Shown: one piece after another, positions 1 through 8,198 of the stretch
Position numbering within the stretch: position 1 is the stretch's first letter
Layout of the letters: each line of letters begins with the position of its first letter
Assembly (NCBI GenBank): GCA_947085045.1
Contig: CAMTUU010000002.1
Coordinates: 1-64,000, forward strand
Direction of reading: 5' to 3'
Length of the DNA: 64,000 nt
Origin: Pseudolysinimonas_A sp947085045
Lineage (GTDB): Bacteria; Actinomycetota; Actinomycetes; Actinomycetales; Microbacteriaceae
Program-made: the position numbers and the translations under genes
Notes under the pieces: model-generated
The model's database searches: none
Told to the model about the DNA's origin: nothing
What the model saw: the letters and a program-made list of their open reading frames with translations, nothing else

Positions 1-98
1 CCCTGCTTTATCGGATGCGCGGAGCCTGTTCAACCCTTTGCGGCGCGTGGCGGCGGCGCGTTCGATAGAAGCTCCACTACCCGTTCGAAGGAGTCACC

Positions 99-302
99 AT
101 GTCGTCAGTCGCCCGCGTCACCACGATCACCTCACGCTCGGACCAGAGCTTCGAAGACGCGATCCGCGCCGGAGTGAAGCGGGCAAGCGAGACCCTGCGC
201 CACATCGAGGGCGCGTGGGTGAAGGACCAGACCGCCGTCATCACCGACGGCGAGGTCACGAGCTGGCAGGTCGTGCTTGAGGTCACGTTCGTTCTCGAGT
301 AG
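99..302 (+). CDS. Dodecin family flavin-binding protein
   Basis: 67 aa, the usual dodecin length. Dodecins are small cytosolic proteins that assemble into hollow dodecamers and bind riboflavin, FMN or FAD. The sequence shows the family pattern: a first strand, one amphipathic helix (SFEDAIRAGVKRASETLRHI), the invariant VKDQ-type turn, and a terminal strand (WQVVLEVTFVLE) with the tryptophan that stacks on flavin. GAAGGAG ends 4 nt before the ATG and fixes the start. A longer overlapping frame starting upstream has no family match and was treated as a shadow. The gene runs convergently into rpsO across a shared terminator. Confidence 0.9.
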   Translation: MSSVARVTTITSRSDQSFEDAIRAGVKRASETLRHIEGAWVKDQTAVITDGEVTSWQVVLEVTFVLE

Positions 303-330
303 CACGCGGCGCAGCATCCGGGAACGCGAA

Positions 331-360
331 ACGGGCCGCCTCCCGAGGGAGACGGCCCGT
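331..360. terminator. Bidirectional terminator between dodecin and rpsO
   Basis: Near-perfect hairpin. ACGGGCCG (331-338) pairs with CGGCCCGT (353-360), and inside it CTCCC (340-344) pairs with GGGAG (347-351), leaving one C-A mismatch and a GA loop. It lies between two convergent stop codons, so it can serve both genes. U-tracts are short, as is common in high-GC actinobacteria. Confidence 0.8.
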
Positions 361-377
361 CGTCAAGTCGAAGCGTT

Positions 378-647
378 CTAGCGACGAAGTCCGATGCGTC
401 CGAGGAGTGCACGGTAGCGGTCGATGTCGATGCGCTGCAGGTAGCCCAGCAGACGGCGGCGCTGCCCGACCAGGAGCAGCAGGCCACGACGCGAGTGGTG
501 GTCGTGCTTGTGCTCCTTGAGGTGCTCGGTCAGATCCTTGATCCGCTTGGTCAGGATCGCCACCTGGACCTCGGGGGATCCGGTGTCACCGGGCTGGGTT
601 GCGTACTCGTCGATGATCGCCTTCTTGGTCTCAGCGTCAAGAGCCAT
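378..647 (-). CDS. rpsO: 30S ribosomal protein S15
   Basis: 89 aa, exactly the usual S15 length, beginning MALDAETKKAI. S15 binds 16S rRNA early in small-subunit assembly. Visible family marks are DTGSPEVQVA near residue 21, the HDHHSRRGLL segment near 41-51, and the RRLLGYL stretch. An upstream in-frame extension of 14 residues exists but lacks S15 similarity, and GGAGGGAT precedes the chosen ATG. The gene lies downstream of a zinc-ribbon membrane protein gene on the same strand but has its own promoter and an untranslated leader of about 85 nt. Confidence 0.97.
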   Translation of the reverse strand: MALDAETKKAIIDEYATQPGDTGSPEVQVAILTKRIKDLTEHLKEHKHDHHSRRGLLLLVGQRRRLLGYLQRIDIDRYRALLGRIGLRR

Positions 648-748
648 AGATTCGATCCCTCCTTCACCTCGTTGCGCGGCGCTCGTCACCTGATGTGCGA
701 GCTCTCTTGATCCGCGGCCGTTCAGACGGCAACCTTGCGATGGTATCA
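648..748 (-). promoter_or_regulatory. rpsO promoter and 5' leader
   Basis: On the minus strand TGATACCAT (748-740) is an extended -10 (TG, one base, TACCAT). The region from about 733 to 648 would be an untranslated leader of about 85 nt. S15 commonly represses its own mRNA by binding a leader structure, and distinct leaders are known in actinobacteria. That this leader folds that way is inference. Confidence 0.5.
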
Positions 749-762
749 GAGGGGTGCAGAGC

Positions 763-1272
763 TCAGAGAACCAAGAGGTACAGCGCGGTGGTGGCGACGA
801 ACGAGCCCGCCACGAGCAGGGCGTAGACCCCCGCGATCACGATGCCGGCGATCGCCCACGGGCGGCGCTTGAGCACCCCGTCGCGGGTCTGCCGGATGCC
901 CCGCACACCGTTGCGGATCGCGAGGAACAGCAGGATGCCGACGATCAGGAAGCGCATCGCCTCGAGGCCGACCGCCGCCTCGGTGAGGCGGGCGGCATCC
1001 GAGAGCAGGTAGATGACTCCGAACGAGGTGCCGCCGACCAGGATGTTGGTCGCCACCGCGAGCAGCGCGAACTGCAGCGAACGGGTGGCGGCGATCGAGG
1101 CGACCTTGCCCCGGGCCGACACGGCGACGCGACTGCCGCAGTGCGCGCAGAAGGGTTCGAGGGCGTTGGCGGCACGCGTGCCACACGCGGAGCACGCAGA
1201 GGTCGCGGGGACGATCGATGCGGGTTCGAGCGGGGGACTCGTCATGCCGGCCGTCGGGTAAGCGACCGTCAT
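763..1272 (-). CDS. Zinc-ribbon membrane protein
   Basis: 169 aa, function unknown. The N-terminal third carries a zinc ribbon (CSACG, then CAHCG, about 15 residues apart). Several hydrophobic segments follow (about 55-75, 85-110 and 125-165), ending YLLVL. The start is the ATG at 1272 because TAAGAT (1285-1280) lies exactly 7 nt upstream, a leaderless arrangement. An alternative ATG at 1281 overlaps that box. The layout of a cytosolic zinc ribbon followed by membrane helices is common in actinobacterial proteins of unknown role. It precedes rpsO but is probably transcribed separately. Confidence 0.7.
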   Translation of the reverse strand: MTVAYPTAGMTSPPLEPASIVPATSACSACGTRAANALEPFCAHCGSRVAVSARGKVASIAATRSLQFALLAVATNILVGGTSFGVIYLLSDAARLTEAAVGLEAMRFLIVGILLFLAIRNGVRGIRQTRDGVLKRRPWAIAGIVIAGVYALLVAGSFVATTALYLLVL

Positions 1273-1322
1273 GTCCCCCATCTTAGGGACAGACCGCTCC
1301 CCCGCAACCCTGGGATCGTCGG

Positions 1323-2054
1323 TCAGGACGGGAGGAGCGAGGCGATCGCGAAGACGCTCGCGATCAGCGCCGCCGCCCCGACGATCAGCCAGAGCGTGCG
1401 GCGCACCCGGGCGCCGACGACCTCGGTGTGGAGCCGTTCGAAGGCGTCGACGGGATCGCGGTGGCCGGCGTCGACGACGAAGGGCTTCCAGGTGGTCCAC
1501 TCCTCGGCGGCACGCGCGACCGAGGCGACGGTGTCGGGCCCGAGGGTCGCGGGCAGGTCGCGCAGGTGCCGCAGGAGACGGGTCGTCGGCACGAGGTGTG
1601 CCGAATGGCCGGTGGCGTGAGTGTCCGCCCGGGTGTCGACGACGACCGGGCGGGCGACGACGGGGATGCCCGCCGCACGGGTGAGTGAGCGCGACGCCGC
1701 GCGGGCCTCCGCCTCCGCCCCGATCACCCCACCGGTGGTGAGGGTGAACACGCCGGGCGGGCCGATCACCAGATGGTCGATGGTCGCGTCCCCGTCGCCC
1801 TGCGGCACGGCGTGCAGCACGCGCCACCCACGACCGAGACCGGCGAGGATGCGGCCGACCCGCCGTTCGCCGAGCGCTCCCCGATACCAGGCCACGGCAT
1901 CCGGATGCAGGGGGTCGAAGCCGAAGAGGCGGCCGAAGAAGCACCGCGGACTCGCCGCCCGCTGTTCCTCGAGACAGCGAAGACTCGCCGCATGTGCCGG
2001 CCCACGGGATCGCAACGACCACATCGCGGGATCCGGCTCCGTTCCCCGATTCAT
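1323..2054 (-). CDS. NERD domain protein
   Basis: 243 aa. The middle (about residues 60-150) matches a nuclease-related domain: GERRVGRILAGL, then GDATIDHLVIGPPGVFTLTT, where the Asp before HLV and the strand-turn-strand resemble the PD-(D/E)xK fold. A lysine of a W-x-K type motif is not obvious, so catalysis is uncertain. A hydrophobic segment near the C terminus (LWLIVGAAALIASVFAIASLL) predicts a membrane anchor. The ATG at 2054 has GGAG upstream. The far longer open frame running through the padR gene is a high-GC artefact. Confidence 0.7.
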   Translation of the reverse strand: MNRGTEPDPAMWSLRSRGPAHAASLRCLEEQRAASPRCFFGRLFGFDPLHPDAVAWYRGALGERRVGRILAGLGRGWRVLHAVPQGDGDATIDHLVIGPPGVFTLTTGGVIGAEAEARAASRSLTRAAGIPVVARPVVVDTRADTHATGHSAHLVPTTRLLRHLRDLPATLGPDTVASVARAAEEWTTWKPFVVDAGHRDPVDAFERLHTEVVGARVRRTLWLIVGAAALIASVFAIASLLPS

Positions 2055-2135
2055 GCGCGCACTCTCCGCCTCCGAAGGTAGGGGCGCGCTCGAGCACAGT
2101 CCCAGTCCCCCGCACGAGGGGTGCCCGGGTAGACG

Positions 2136-2170
2136 ACGACGCCCGCCGGGGGTCTCCCGGCGGGCGTCGT
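2136..2170 (-). terminator. Terminator of the padR gene
   Basis: Perfect 15-bp stem: 2136-2150 pairs with 2156-2170 around a GGTCT loop. It lies 18 nt beyond the padR stop codon on the minus strand and before the start of the NERD gene. Confidence 0.8.
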
Positions 2171-2188
2171 GCGTGGGTGCGGCGACGG

Positions 2189-2770
2189 TTACTCGCCGAG
2201 CATCCGGTAGAGGTCGCGACGCAGGTCGTCGAGCTTCGCCGAGGCGCTCGCGCGCTGCTCGGTGGTGCCCTCTGACGCGACCTGGCGCACGACGCCGGCC
2301 AGCTTCCGCGCGGCGGTCAGCAGGTCGCCCTGCTCCTTCCACGGGTTGCGGGACTGCGTCCAGGCGGCGTCGATCTCGTCCTGGTGCTCCTCGACGTGGG
2401 CGCGGCCCTCGTCGGTGAGTTCGAACTCGGTGCGAGCGCCGTCGCCCTTGGGGGCGATGAGCCCCTCGTCGACGAGCTGCTGGAGGGTCGGGTAGACCGA
2501 GCCGGGGCTCGGACGCCACGCGCCCTCCGTCTTGGCGTGGATGGCTTTGATGAGGCCGTAGCCGTTGGTGGGTCCTTCGCTCAGGAGCGAGAGGATCGCG
2601 CTGCGGACGTCGCCCTTGCGGGCCCGTCCGCCGAAGCCGCGCGGTCCGAATGCGGGGCCGCCGAGGAAGCCCATGTAGTCGGCTCCCGGGTTCGGCCCGC
2701 CACGGAAGCGGGGGGTGGGCGGGGTTCCCTGACGGAAACCGCGGTCGTGATTCATGTTCATGCGGTGCAT
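2189..2770 (-). CDS. PadR family transcriptional regulator
   Basis: 193 aa. The N-terminal tail (about 50 residues, Gly/Pro/Arg-rich) is followed by a winged helix with the PadR signature: RSAILSLLSEGPTNGYGLI, then WRPSPGSVYPTLQQLVDEGLI and a wing ending in FELTDEGR. The C-terminal helix (about 130-193) would make the dimer. The ATG at 2770 is chosen because GGAG lies 8 nt upstream; an earlier in-frame GTG lacks one. Its own promoter carries a dyad, so autorepression is likely. Known PadR proteins repress neighbouring detoxification or transporter genes; here no transporter is adjacent, and the divergent DUF1761 operon is the obvious possible target. Confidence 0.88.
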   Translation of the reverse strand: MHRMNMNHDRGFRQGTPPTPRFRGGPNPGADYMGFLGGPAFGPRGFGGRARKGDVRSAILSLLSEGPTNGYGLIKAIHAKTEGAWRPSPGSVYPTLQQLVDEGLIAPKGDGARTEFELTDEGRAHVEEHQDEIDAAWTQSRNPWKEQGDLLTAARKLAGVVRQVASEGTTEQRASASAKLDDLRRDLYRMLGE

Positions 2771-2827
2771 GGGTGTTTCTCCAAACTGCCTGCCGTGCGA
2801 CACGCACGGTCGTGTGGTCTGAGAGAT

Positions 2828-2856
2828 ACGTTACGACACATTCCGATATATCGCAA
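2828..2856 (-). promoter_or_regulatory. padR promoter with overlapping dyad operator
   Basis: Minus-strand -35 TTGCGA (2856-2851) and -10 TAACGT (2833-2828) are 17 nt apart. The perfect palindrome CGATATATCG (2844-2853) overlaps the -35 and spacer, as expected of a PadR operator. The same site lies upstream of the divergent DUF1761/YCII/sigma operon, where TATTTT at 2871-2876 is a possible plus-strand -10. Confidence 0.6.
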
Positions 2857-2956
2857 TAGATCGCCCAAAGTATTTTCTCCGACGCCTGTCGATCCGGCGC
2901 CGGCGCTGCGTCATCCCGGTGAGAGGCGGGGACGGACCCCGCCGGAAGGCATGGGA

Positions 2957-3373
2957 ATGGAACTCTCGCTCAACGGGATCGCGATCGCACTCGCGACCCT
3001 CGGCTCGATCGTCGTCGGCACCGTCTGGTATCTGCCGAAGGTGTTCGGCAACGCCTGGATGGCGATCACCGGCAAGGACCCGAACAACCCGACCAGCAAG
3101 CCGCTCGCGTACGGCGGCTCGTTCGTCGCCTCCGCGATCACCGCGATCGTGCTCGCGCTCGCGGCCGATGTCGCCGCCTTCGCGTTCGGCGGCTCGTTCC
3201 TGCTCGTCGCCCTGGCGACCGGTGGCATCCTCTGGCTCGGCTTCACCGCCACGCGTGTGCTCGTGCACGAGCTCTTCGAGAGTCGCAATCTGCGGGTCTG
3301 GGCGATCAGCGTCGGCTACGAGTTGGTCACCATCCTCGCGATGGCTGCCATCATCGGTGTGTTCGGCAACTAG
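2957..3373 (+). CDS. DUF1761 domain membrane protein
   Basis: 138 aa, four predicted membrane helices (about 5-25, 55-77, 82-104 and 115-136). The family shows a conserved first helix ending VWYLPKVFGNAWMAI, as here; function is unknown. Two ATGs are possible. The second (2957) has GGAAGG 7 nt upstream, while the first (2951) would leave one base, so 2957 is used. It is the first gene of a tight operon: the YCII gene starts 17 nt after its stop, followed by the sigma factor. DUF1761 proteins often occur beside YCII and ECF genes, so a shared stress response is plausible but unproven. Confidence 0.8.
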   Translation: MELSLNGIAIALATLGSIVVGTVWYLPKVFGNAWMAITGKDPNNPTSKPLAYGGSFVASAITAIVLALAADVAAFAFGGSFLLVALATGGILWLGFTATRVLVHELFESRNLRVWAISVGYELVTILAMAAIIGVFGN

Positions 3374-3390
3374 GCGAGGGGCGAAAAACC

Positions 3391-3789
3391 ATGGAATACA
3401 TGCTCGTGATCATCGCGGACGAGACGTACCGCGCCCCGCAGCCCGGCGAGCCCGGCTTCGCGGAGTCGATGGCGGCCTGGGCCGACTACACCCGGATGCT
3501 GATGGAGGGCGGCCACTGGCTCAGCGGCGCGAGCCTCGTGCCGAGCGAGGCCACCACGCAGGTGCGCCTCGGTGGACCCGCACCCGCGATCGTCGACGGC
3601 CCGTACTTCGAGACGAAGGAGCAGGTCGCCGGGTTCTACGTCGTCACGGCGAGCGACCTCGACGAGGCGATCGCCCTCGCCGGCAAGCTCCCGATCCCGG
3701 GCGGCGTCATCGAGGTGCGACCCATCTCGGTACGGCCCGACAGCACCGAGTGGCAGCCCGGCCCGGGACCGCAGGGCGCGGCGTCCTGA
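3391..3789 (+). CDS. YCII/DGPF domain protein
   Basis: 132 aa, one YCII-related (dimeric alpha-beta barrel) domain. It begins MEYMLVIIADE and carries the DGPYFETKEQVAGFYVV segment typical of DGPF proteins, followed by DLDEAIALAGKLP and GGVIEVRPI. GAGGGG upstream supports the ATG. Proteins of this type are regularly encoded next to ECF sigma factors of the group with a C-terminal helical extension, and the sigma gene follows here almost without a gap. The partnership is established for the family; the biochemical role is not known. Confidence 0.88.
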   Translation: MEYMLVIIADETYRAPQPGEPGFAESMAAWADYTRMLMEGGHWLSGASLVPSEATTQVRLGGPAPAIVDGPYFETKEQVAGFYVVTASDLDEAIALAGKLPIPGGVIEVRPISVRPDSTEWQPGPGPQGAAS

Positions 3790-3803
3790 GCTCCCCGGAG
3801 GCG

Positions 3804-5033
3804 GTGGCCGCGGCCGTCACCACCCTGATGCGCGAGGAGGGCGGGCGCGTGCTCGCTCTCCTCGCCGCGCGGTTCGGCGACGTGCACCTCGCCGACGACG
3901 CCGTGCAGGACGCCCTGGTGCAGGCCGTCGAGACCTGGCAGGCGCAGGGCATCCCGGGCAATCCCCCGGGCTGGCTCTACACCGTCGCCCACAACCGGAT
4001 GATCGACCGCATCCGCCGCACGTCGTCCGCCGAGCGGCGCCTGCGGAGGGCCGCGCCCGACCTGGTGCTCGAACCGGACGAGGAAGGAGGAGCACTCGTG
4101 ATCGACGACCGCGAGGTCGGCGACGAGCAGTTGCGGCTCCTGCTGCTGTGCTGTCACCCCGCCCTCGACCGCGACGCCCAGGTCGCCCTGACCCTCCGCC
4201 TCGTCGGCGGACTCACCACCGCCGAGATCGCCGCCGCCTACCTCGTTCCCGAGGCCACCCTCGCGCAGCGCATCGTGCGGGCGAAGCGCAAGATCCGGGA
4301 TGCCGGCATCCCCCTGAGCGTCCCGCAGAACCTCGGCGATCGCGTCGACGCGCTGCTGACGGTGCTCTACCTGATCTTCAACGAGGGGTACCTCGCACAC
4401 GGCACCGAGCAGGCACTCCGCGTCGATCTCGCCGACGAGGCGATCCGCCTGACCTCGCGGGCGCGTGCCCTCCTCCCCGGCGACGCGGAGGTGGAGGGAC
4501 TGCTCGCGCTCGAGGTCTTCCACCGCGCACGCATCGAGGCCCGGGTCGATGGGGCCGGCGATCTCGTGCTGCTGGAGGATCAGGACCGCGGGCTGTGGGA
4601 TCTCGCGGCGATCCGCGCGGCCAACGGCATCCTCTCCTCCGCTCTCGCGCGGAACGTGCCCGGCAGGTTTCAGGCGCAGGCGACGATCGCCGCCCTGCAC
4701 GCGAACGCCCCGGCGGCGGCCGACACCGACTGGCCGGCCATCGCCTCGATCTACGCGCGGCTCGAGCAGCTCGACCCCTCCCCTGTCGTCACCCTCAATC
4801 GCGCGGTCGCCGTGGCGATGGCGGACGGGCCGCGGGCGGGCTTGGCGATCCTCGACGGGATCGAGGGGCTCGACCGCTACCACCTTCGGCACGCGGCGCG
4901 GGCGGAGCTGCTCCTGCGGGCGGGCGACCGCGACGACGCCCGGGAGGCGTTCCGCGCCGCACTCGACCTGGCGCCGAGCGCCGCCGAGCGCCGGCATCTC
5001 GAGCGCCGGCTGGCATCCGTCGGCCCCAGCTAG
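3804..5033 (+). CDS. ECF sigma factor with C-terminal helical extension (YCII-associated, ECF42-like)
   Basis: About 409 aa. Region 2 spans roughly residues 10-80 (LADDAVQDALVQAVETW, GWLYTVAHNRMIDRIRR) and region 4 roughly 110-165 (LLLLCCHPALDR, LRLVGGLTTAEIAAAYLVPEATLAQRIVRAKRKI). A long alpha-helical C-terminal domain (about 170-409, YHLRHAARAELLLRAGD near its end) is characteristic of this sigma group and often has TPR-like repeats. No anti-sigma gene is adjacent. The start is uncertain: GTG 3804 fits the family N terminus but its GGAGG is only 2 nt away, while ATG 3828 would clip region 2. Translational coupling to the YCII stop (3787-3789) is likely. Confidence 0.88.
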   Translation: MAAAVTTLMREEGGRVLALLAARFGDVHLADDAVQDALVQAVETWQAQGIPGNPPGWLYTVAHNRMIDRIRRTSSAERRLRRAAPDLVLEPDEEGGALVIDDREVGDEQLRLLLLCCHPALDRDAQVALTLRLVGGLTTAEIAAAYLVPEATLAQRIVRAKRKIRDAGIPLSVPQNLGDRVDALLTVLYLIFNEGYLAHGTEQALRVDLADEAIRLTSRARALLPGDAEVEGLLALEVFHRARIEARVDGAGDLVLLEDQDRGLWDLAAIRAANGILSSALARNVPGRFQAQATIAALHANAPAAADTDWPAIASIYARLEQLDPSPVVTLNRAVAVAMADGPRAGLAILDGIEGLDRYHLRHAARAELLLRAGDRDDAREAFRAALDLAPSAAERRHLERRLASVGPS

Positions 5034-5116
5034 CACAAACCCGACGGTTTTTCACCGCCTTCCGACACTCGACCCGGGCTTCGTACCGTAGGAGGGCAGG
5101 CCAGAAGGGGCGGCGG

Positions 5117-5461
5117 ATGAAAGCACTGCTGTGGCAGGGTCAGCGGATCCAGACCGACGACCGGGTCGCCGACGCCGCGTTCGACCTCGCGCGTCTGATC
5201 GTCGGCTTCCGCCGCACCGAGCGCATCGACGTGCCGGTCGAGGTACACGGTCACGCGACGATCGCGTCCTTCGTCGTCGGACCCGGCATGGGGCTCGGGA
5301 TGCTGGCGCTACCCGATGAACCCGATCACCCGCTGCCGGGAAGCGACGACGCCGTCACCGAGATGCGGGACCGGATTGCCCGGCTCGACCGCGAGCCACG
5401 CGGCACCGGGTTCCGGCTGGCGGACGACTTCACCGTGCTCGACCACGACATCACCAGCTGA
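5117..5461 (+). CDS. Conserved hypothetical protein
   Basis: 114 aa, not assigned to a family. The sequence is soluble and mixed alpha/beta, beginning MKALLWQGQRI, with a hydrophobic GPGMGLGMLALP stretch in the middle and an acidic C-terminal half. AGAAGGGG precedes the ATG by 6 nt. TACCGT at 5083-5088 could be the -10. The preceding 83 nt separate it from the sigma operon. Codon use and third-position GC are typical of the genome, so it is a real gene; no function is proposed. Confidence 0.65.
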   Translation: MKALLWQGQRIQTDDRVADAAFDLARLIVGFRRTERIDVPVEVHGHATIASFVVGPGMGLGMLALPDEPDHPLPGSDDAVTEMRDRIARLDREPRGTGFRLADDFTVLDHDITS

Positions 5462-5513
5462 GACGACCGTCCCGGCTCGCCGCACGCGACCGCGTGCCCC
5501 AGACTGAGACTCG

Positions 5514-6698
5514 ATGATCGCCGCCCGACTCCTCGATCTACTCCTCGTGCTCACCCTGCTCGCCTTCATCGGCGAGGGCGTGCGCAACGGCATCGCGCGC
5601 AGCCTCGGGGCGATCGTCGGCGTCATCGCCGGCGGCGCGGTCGCATTCCTCGCGCTCCCCGTGGTCTCGGCGCTCGTGCCCGACCCGTTCTGGCGCGTCG
5701 CCGTCGTCGTCGCGGTCTCGCTCACCCTGCTGTTCGGCGGGCATGCCCTCGGCGGCCGCATCGGCCGCGGCATCCGTGACCGGAGCCGCGAGAAGATCGG
5801 GCTCGGCAGCCGCCTCGCCGGCGGTCTCGCGAACGGCGTCATCGCCGCACTGACCCTCGCCCTCGTCGCGGGCGGCGTCGGCTCGATGGGCGTGCCGCTG
5901 TTCAGTCAGGCGATCTCGGGGTCCTACGTCGTCCGGGCGATCGAGACACTCACCCCCGCCCCCGTCGACGCGCTCCTGGCCCGGGTGCGTGCCGCCGTGC
6001 TCGAGGAGGGGCTGCCCGCCATCGGCGACGCGCTCGGCGGGATCGCCGACTCCCCCGGCATCCCGAACGTCCCCACCGACACCGACCCGCTGAGCGTGGC
6101 GGCCCGGTCGGTCGTGCGGATCGGCGGCACCGCCTTCGCCTGCGGGCAGAACCAGACCGGCACCGGGTTCGTCGTCGCGACCGACCGCATCGTCACCAAT
6201 GCCCACGTCGTCGCCGGCGTCGACCGGCCGATCGTCGAAGCCCCGAACGGGCAGTCGCTCGAGGGCCGCGTCGTCTACATCGACCCCGTCGACGATCTCG
6301 CCGTCGTCGCCGTCGAAGGCCTCGAACTCGCCGCGCTCCCGCTCTCCGCCCGACTCGAGGTGGGCGCTCCGGCCGTCGTCGACGGGTATCCCTACGGCGG
6401 GCCGTTCACGAGCGGGGCAGCCCAGGTGCTCGCGGTCTCGATCGAGCCCATCCCCGACATCTACGGCACCTCGCGCACCGACCGCGACGTCTACACCCTC
6501 GCCGCCGTCGTGCAACCCGGCAATTCGGGAGGACCCCTGCTCGCGACCGACGGTGCGGTGGCCGGTGTCGTCTTCGCCCGCAACGCCGACGACGCCGAGC
6601 TGGGCTACGCGATGACCAACGCCGAACTCGAACCGGTGGCATCTGCCGCCGCAGGACTGTCGACCGCGGTCTCGTCGGGGAGCTGCGTTCAGGGCTAG
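5514..6698 (+). CDS. MarP family membrane-bound serine protease
   Basis: 394 aa, close to mycobacterial MarP (397 aa). The N terminus (about 1-160) is a CvpA-like block of four membrane helices. A chymotrypsin-like protease domain follows outside the membrane, with the triad visible as His231 (TNAHVV), Asp260 (DPVDDLAVV) and Ser338 (GNSGGP). Cysteines near 212 (FACGQ) and near the C terminus (SGSCVQG) match the disulfide that activates MarP. MarP is needed for acid and oxidative stress survival in mycobacteria through processing of a cell-wall hydrolase; the same role here is inference. The ATG has no clear Shine-Dalgarno sequence. Confidence 0.92.
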   Translation: MIAARLLDLLLVLTLLAFIGEGVRNGIARSLGAIVGVIAGGAVAFLALPVVSALVPDPFWRVAVVVAVSLTLLFGGHALGGRIGRGIRDRSREKIGLGSRLAGGLANGVIAALTLALVAGGVGSMGVPLFSQAISGSYVVRAIETLTPAPVDALLARVRAAVLEEGLPAIGDALGGIADSPGIPNVPTDTDPLSVAARSVVRIGGTAFACGQNQTGTGFVVATDRIVTNAHVVAGVDRPIVEAPNGQSLEGRVVYIDPVDDLAVVAVEGLELAALPLSARLEVGAPAVVDGYPYGGPFTSGAAQVLAVSIEPIPDIYGTSRTDRDVYTLAAVVQPGNSGGPLLATDGAVAGVVFARNADDAELGYAMTNAELEPVASAAAGLSTAVSSGSCVQG

Positions 6699-6745
6699 AG
6701 TCGGAACCGCTGGGAAGCACTACTCCATCGGGGGAAGGACCCAGC

Positions 6746-6862
6746 ATGTCGACGAGACCTCAGTCGCAGCGCGACGTCGCGCTCATCATCATCACCACCG
6801 TCATCGCGGTGGCCGCTACCACGTTCGCCGTCGCCGCGGCGTGGTTCATGTTCGTGCCCTGA
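6746..6862 (+). CDS. Small single-pass membrane protein (38 aa)
   Basis: Begins MSTRPQSQRDVALIIITTVI and ends WFMFVP. A polar start is followed by one hydrophobic helix of about 25 residues. GGGGAAGGA (6731-6739) lies 6 nt before the ATG, a strong ribosome site, and codons are GC-rich at third positions. It starts 47 nt after the MarP gene on the same strand. Function is unknown; a short membrane protein after MarP could be a modulator, but this is only context. Confidence 0.6.
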   Translation: MSTRPQSQRDVALIIITTVIAVAATTFAVAAAWFMFVP

Positions 6863-6925
6863 GCGGCCGGGTGCCGATTCGTCCTTGACGAGCGCCGCGC
6901 CGGGGTGCACGCTGGAACCAGAACA

Positions 6926-6976
6926 ACTCATCGCCCAGAAGAGTCGGAGTCATTGACCCGCCACTGGGCGATGAGT
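6926..6976. repeat. 13-bp inverted repeat with 25-nt loop
   Basis: ACTCATCGCCCAG (6926-6938) and CTGGGCGATGAGT (6964-6976) are exact reverse complements. The site is intergenic between the 38-aa membrane protein and the following DUF3137-like gene. A transcription terminator or an RNA element is possible. The loop is long for a classical terminator and there is only a short T-run (TCTTTG) after it. Confidence 0.6.
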
Positions 6977-7034
6977 CTTTGTGCGGCCCGATCCCCGCGC
7001 GCCGTCCGACGGACGACCGGTCAAAATGGATGCC

Positions 7035-8120
7035 ATGGCTGCCCGCGTCATCGACTACTCGCCTCTGCTGACCGCGCCCACGCCGCAGGAGGTGTCGGCC
7101 TACCGCGCGCGGGCCCGGGCGTCGGGCGCGATCTGGGCGAGGGCATCGGTGCAGCGCATCATCGTCGTGGTCGCGGTCCTGGTCTTCGGAGCCGCCGTAT
7201 TCGTGCCGACTCTCGGCGGCCTCCTGGGCTTCGTCGCGAGCGGCCTGGACCAGGGCAACCCGATCGCGATCGTGTTCGTGCTGGTCTACGTCGGCGGTCT
7301 CGCGATCTTCGGGTTCGCGATGGTGCGCGCCGTCGCCACGGGGTCGGGGCGCTGGGCGCGCTGGGTCAAGATGGACAAGTTCGCGACCGCGAACGGCTTC
7401 GTCTTCACCCCCGCCGACGGCGACCTCTCCTATCCGGGGACGATCTTCCAGCTCGGCGACAGCCGGATGGCGACCGAGCGATTCCGCACCACCGAGGGGC
7501 GCCTCCTCGACTTCGGCAATTACCGGTACTCGATCGGCTCCGGGAAGAACCGCACGACACGCGTCTGGGGCTTCCTCGCGATCAAGCTCGACCGCAAGCT
7601 GCCGCAGATGGTGCTCGACTCGAGGGCGAACAACGGGCTGTTCGGCGGCACCAACCTGCCGGCGGCGTTCGACAAGAGCCAGATCCTCTCGCTCGAGGGC
7701 GACTTCGACCGGTACTTCACGCTCTACTGCCCGAAAGAGTACGAACAGGATGCGCTCTACGTCTTCACGCCCGACCTGATGGCCCTGCTGATCGACAACG
7801 CGGCGCCATACGACGTCGAGATCGTCGACGACTGGATGTTCGTGTACTCGGCGAAGCCCTTCCCGGCGAGTCAACCCGCGGTCTACCAGCGGCTGCTGAC
7901 CATCGTGGACACGGTCGGCGCGAAGACCCTGACGCAGACCGACCGCTACCGCGACGAGCGCGCGGCCGCGCCGTTCGCGGCGGACATCGTTGCCCCGCAG
8001 GGTACCCGGCTGAAGCGCAGCGTCAGCGTCGGCGCCATCCTCCTGATCGTCGCGGGCGCGCTGATCTGGAGTTGGAGCTTCATCGCCGACATCCTCTCGG
8101 AGCTCGCCGGGAACGGCTGA
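7035..8120 (+). CDS. Membrane protein resembling DUF3137
   Basis: 361 aa. Two membrane helices lie at about 40-60 and 75-105, followed by a large cytosolic domain (MDKFATANGFVFTPADGD, FRTTEGRLLDFGNYRY, GFLAIKLDRKLPQMVLDS, FDRYFTLYCPKEYEQDALYVFTP), then a final C-terminal helix. This order and the K-L-D-R-K-L-P-Q/M core resemble DUF3137 proteins, of unknown function. ATG 7035 is used because CAAAAT lies 7 nt upstream in the leaderless position; an ATG at 7026 is also in frame. It converges on the prsW gene. Confidence 0.75.
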   Translation: MAARVIDYSPLLTAPTPQEVSAYRARARASGAIWARASVQRIIVVVAVLVFGAAVFVPTLGGLLGFVASGLDQGNPIAIVFVLVYVGGLAIFGFAMVRAVATGSGRWARWVKMDKFATANGFVFTPADGDLSYPGTIFQLGDSRMATERFRTTEGRLLDFGNYRYSIGSGKNRTTRVWGFLAIKLDRKLPQMVLDSRANNGLFGGTNLPAAFDKSQILSLEGDFDRYFTLYCPKEYEQDALYVFTPDLMALLIDNAAPYDVEIVDDWMFVYSAKPFPASQPAVYQRLLTIVDTVGAKTLTQTDRYRDERAAAPFAADIVAPQGTRLKRSVSVGAILLIVAGALIWSWSFIADILSELAGNG

Positions 8121-8198
8121 TCGGCCGCTCGCGGGCGGGGAGACCCGCACCCCGTCGGCGCCGTGCGCTACGCGTCCGGCCTGCGATGCCGGCGGACG

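Noticed and set aside
1323..2807. 494-aa frame covering NERD and padR
   Set aside because: It overlaps the padR gene in another frame; only the part from ATG 2054 has domain features.
8121..8198. Terminator hairpin GCGGG-GAGA-CCCGC
   Set aside because: Only 5 bp, no U-tract; too weak to call in this base composition.
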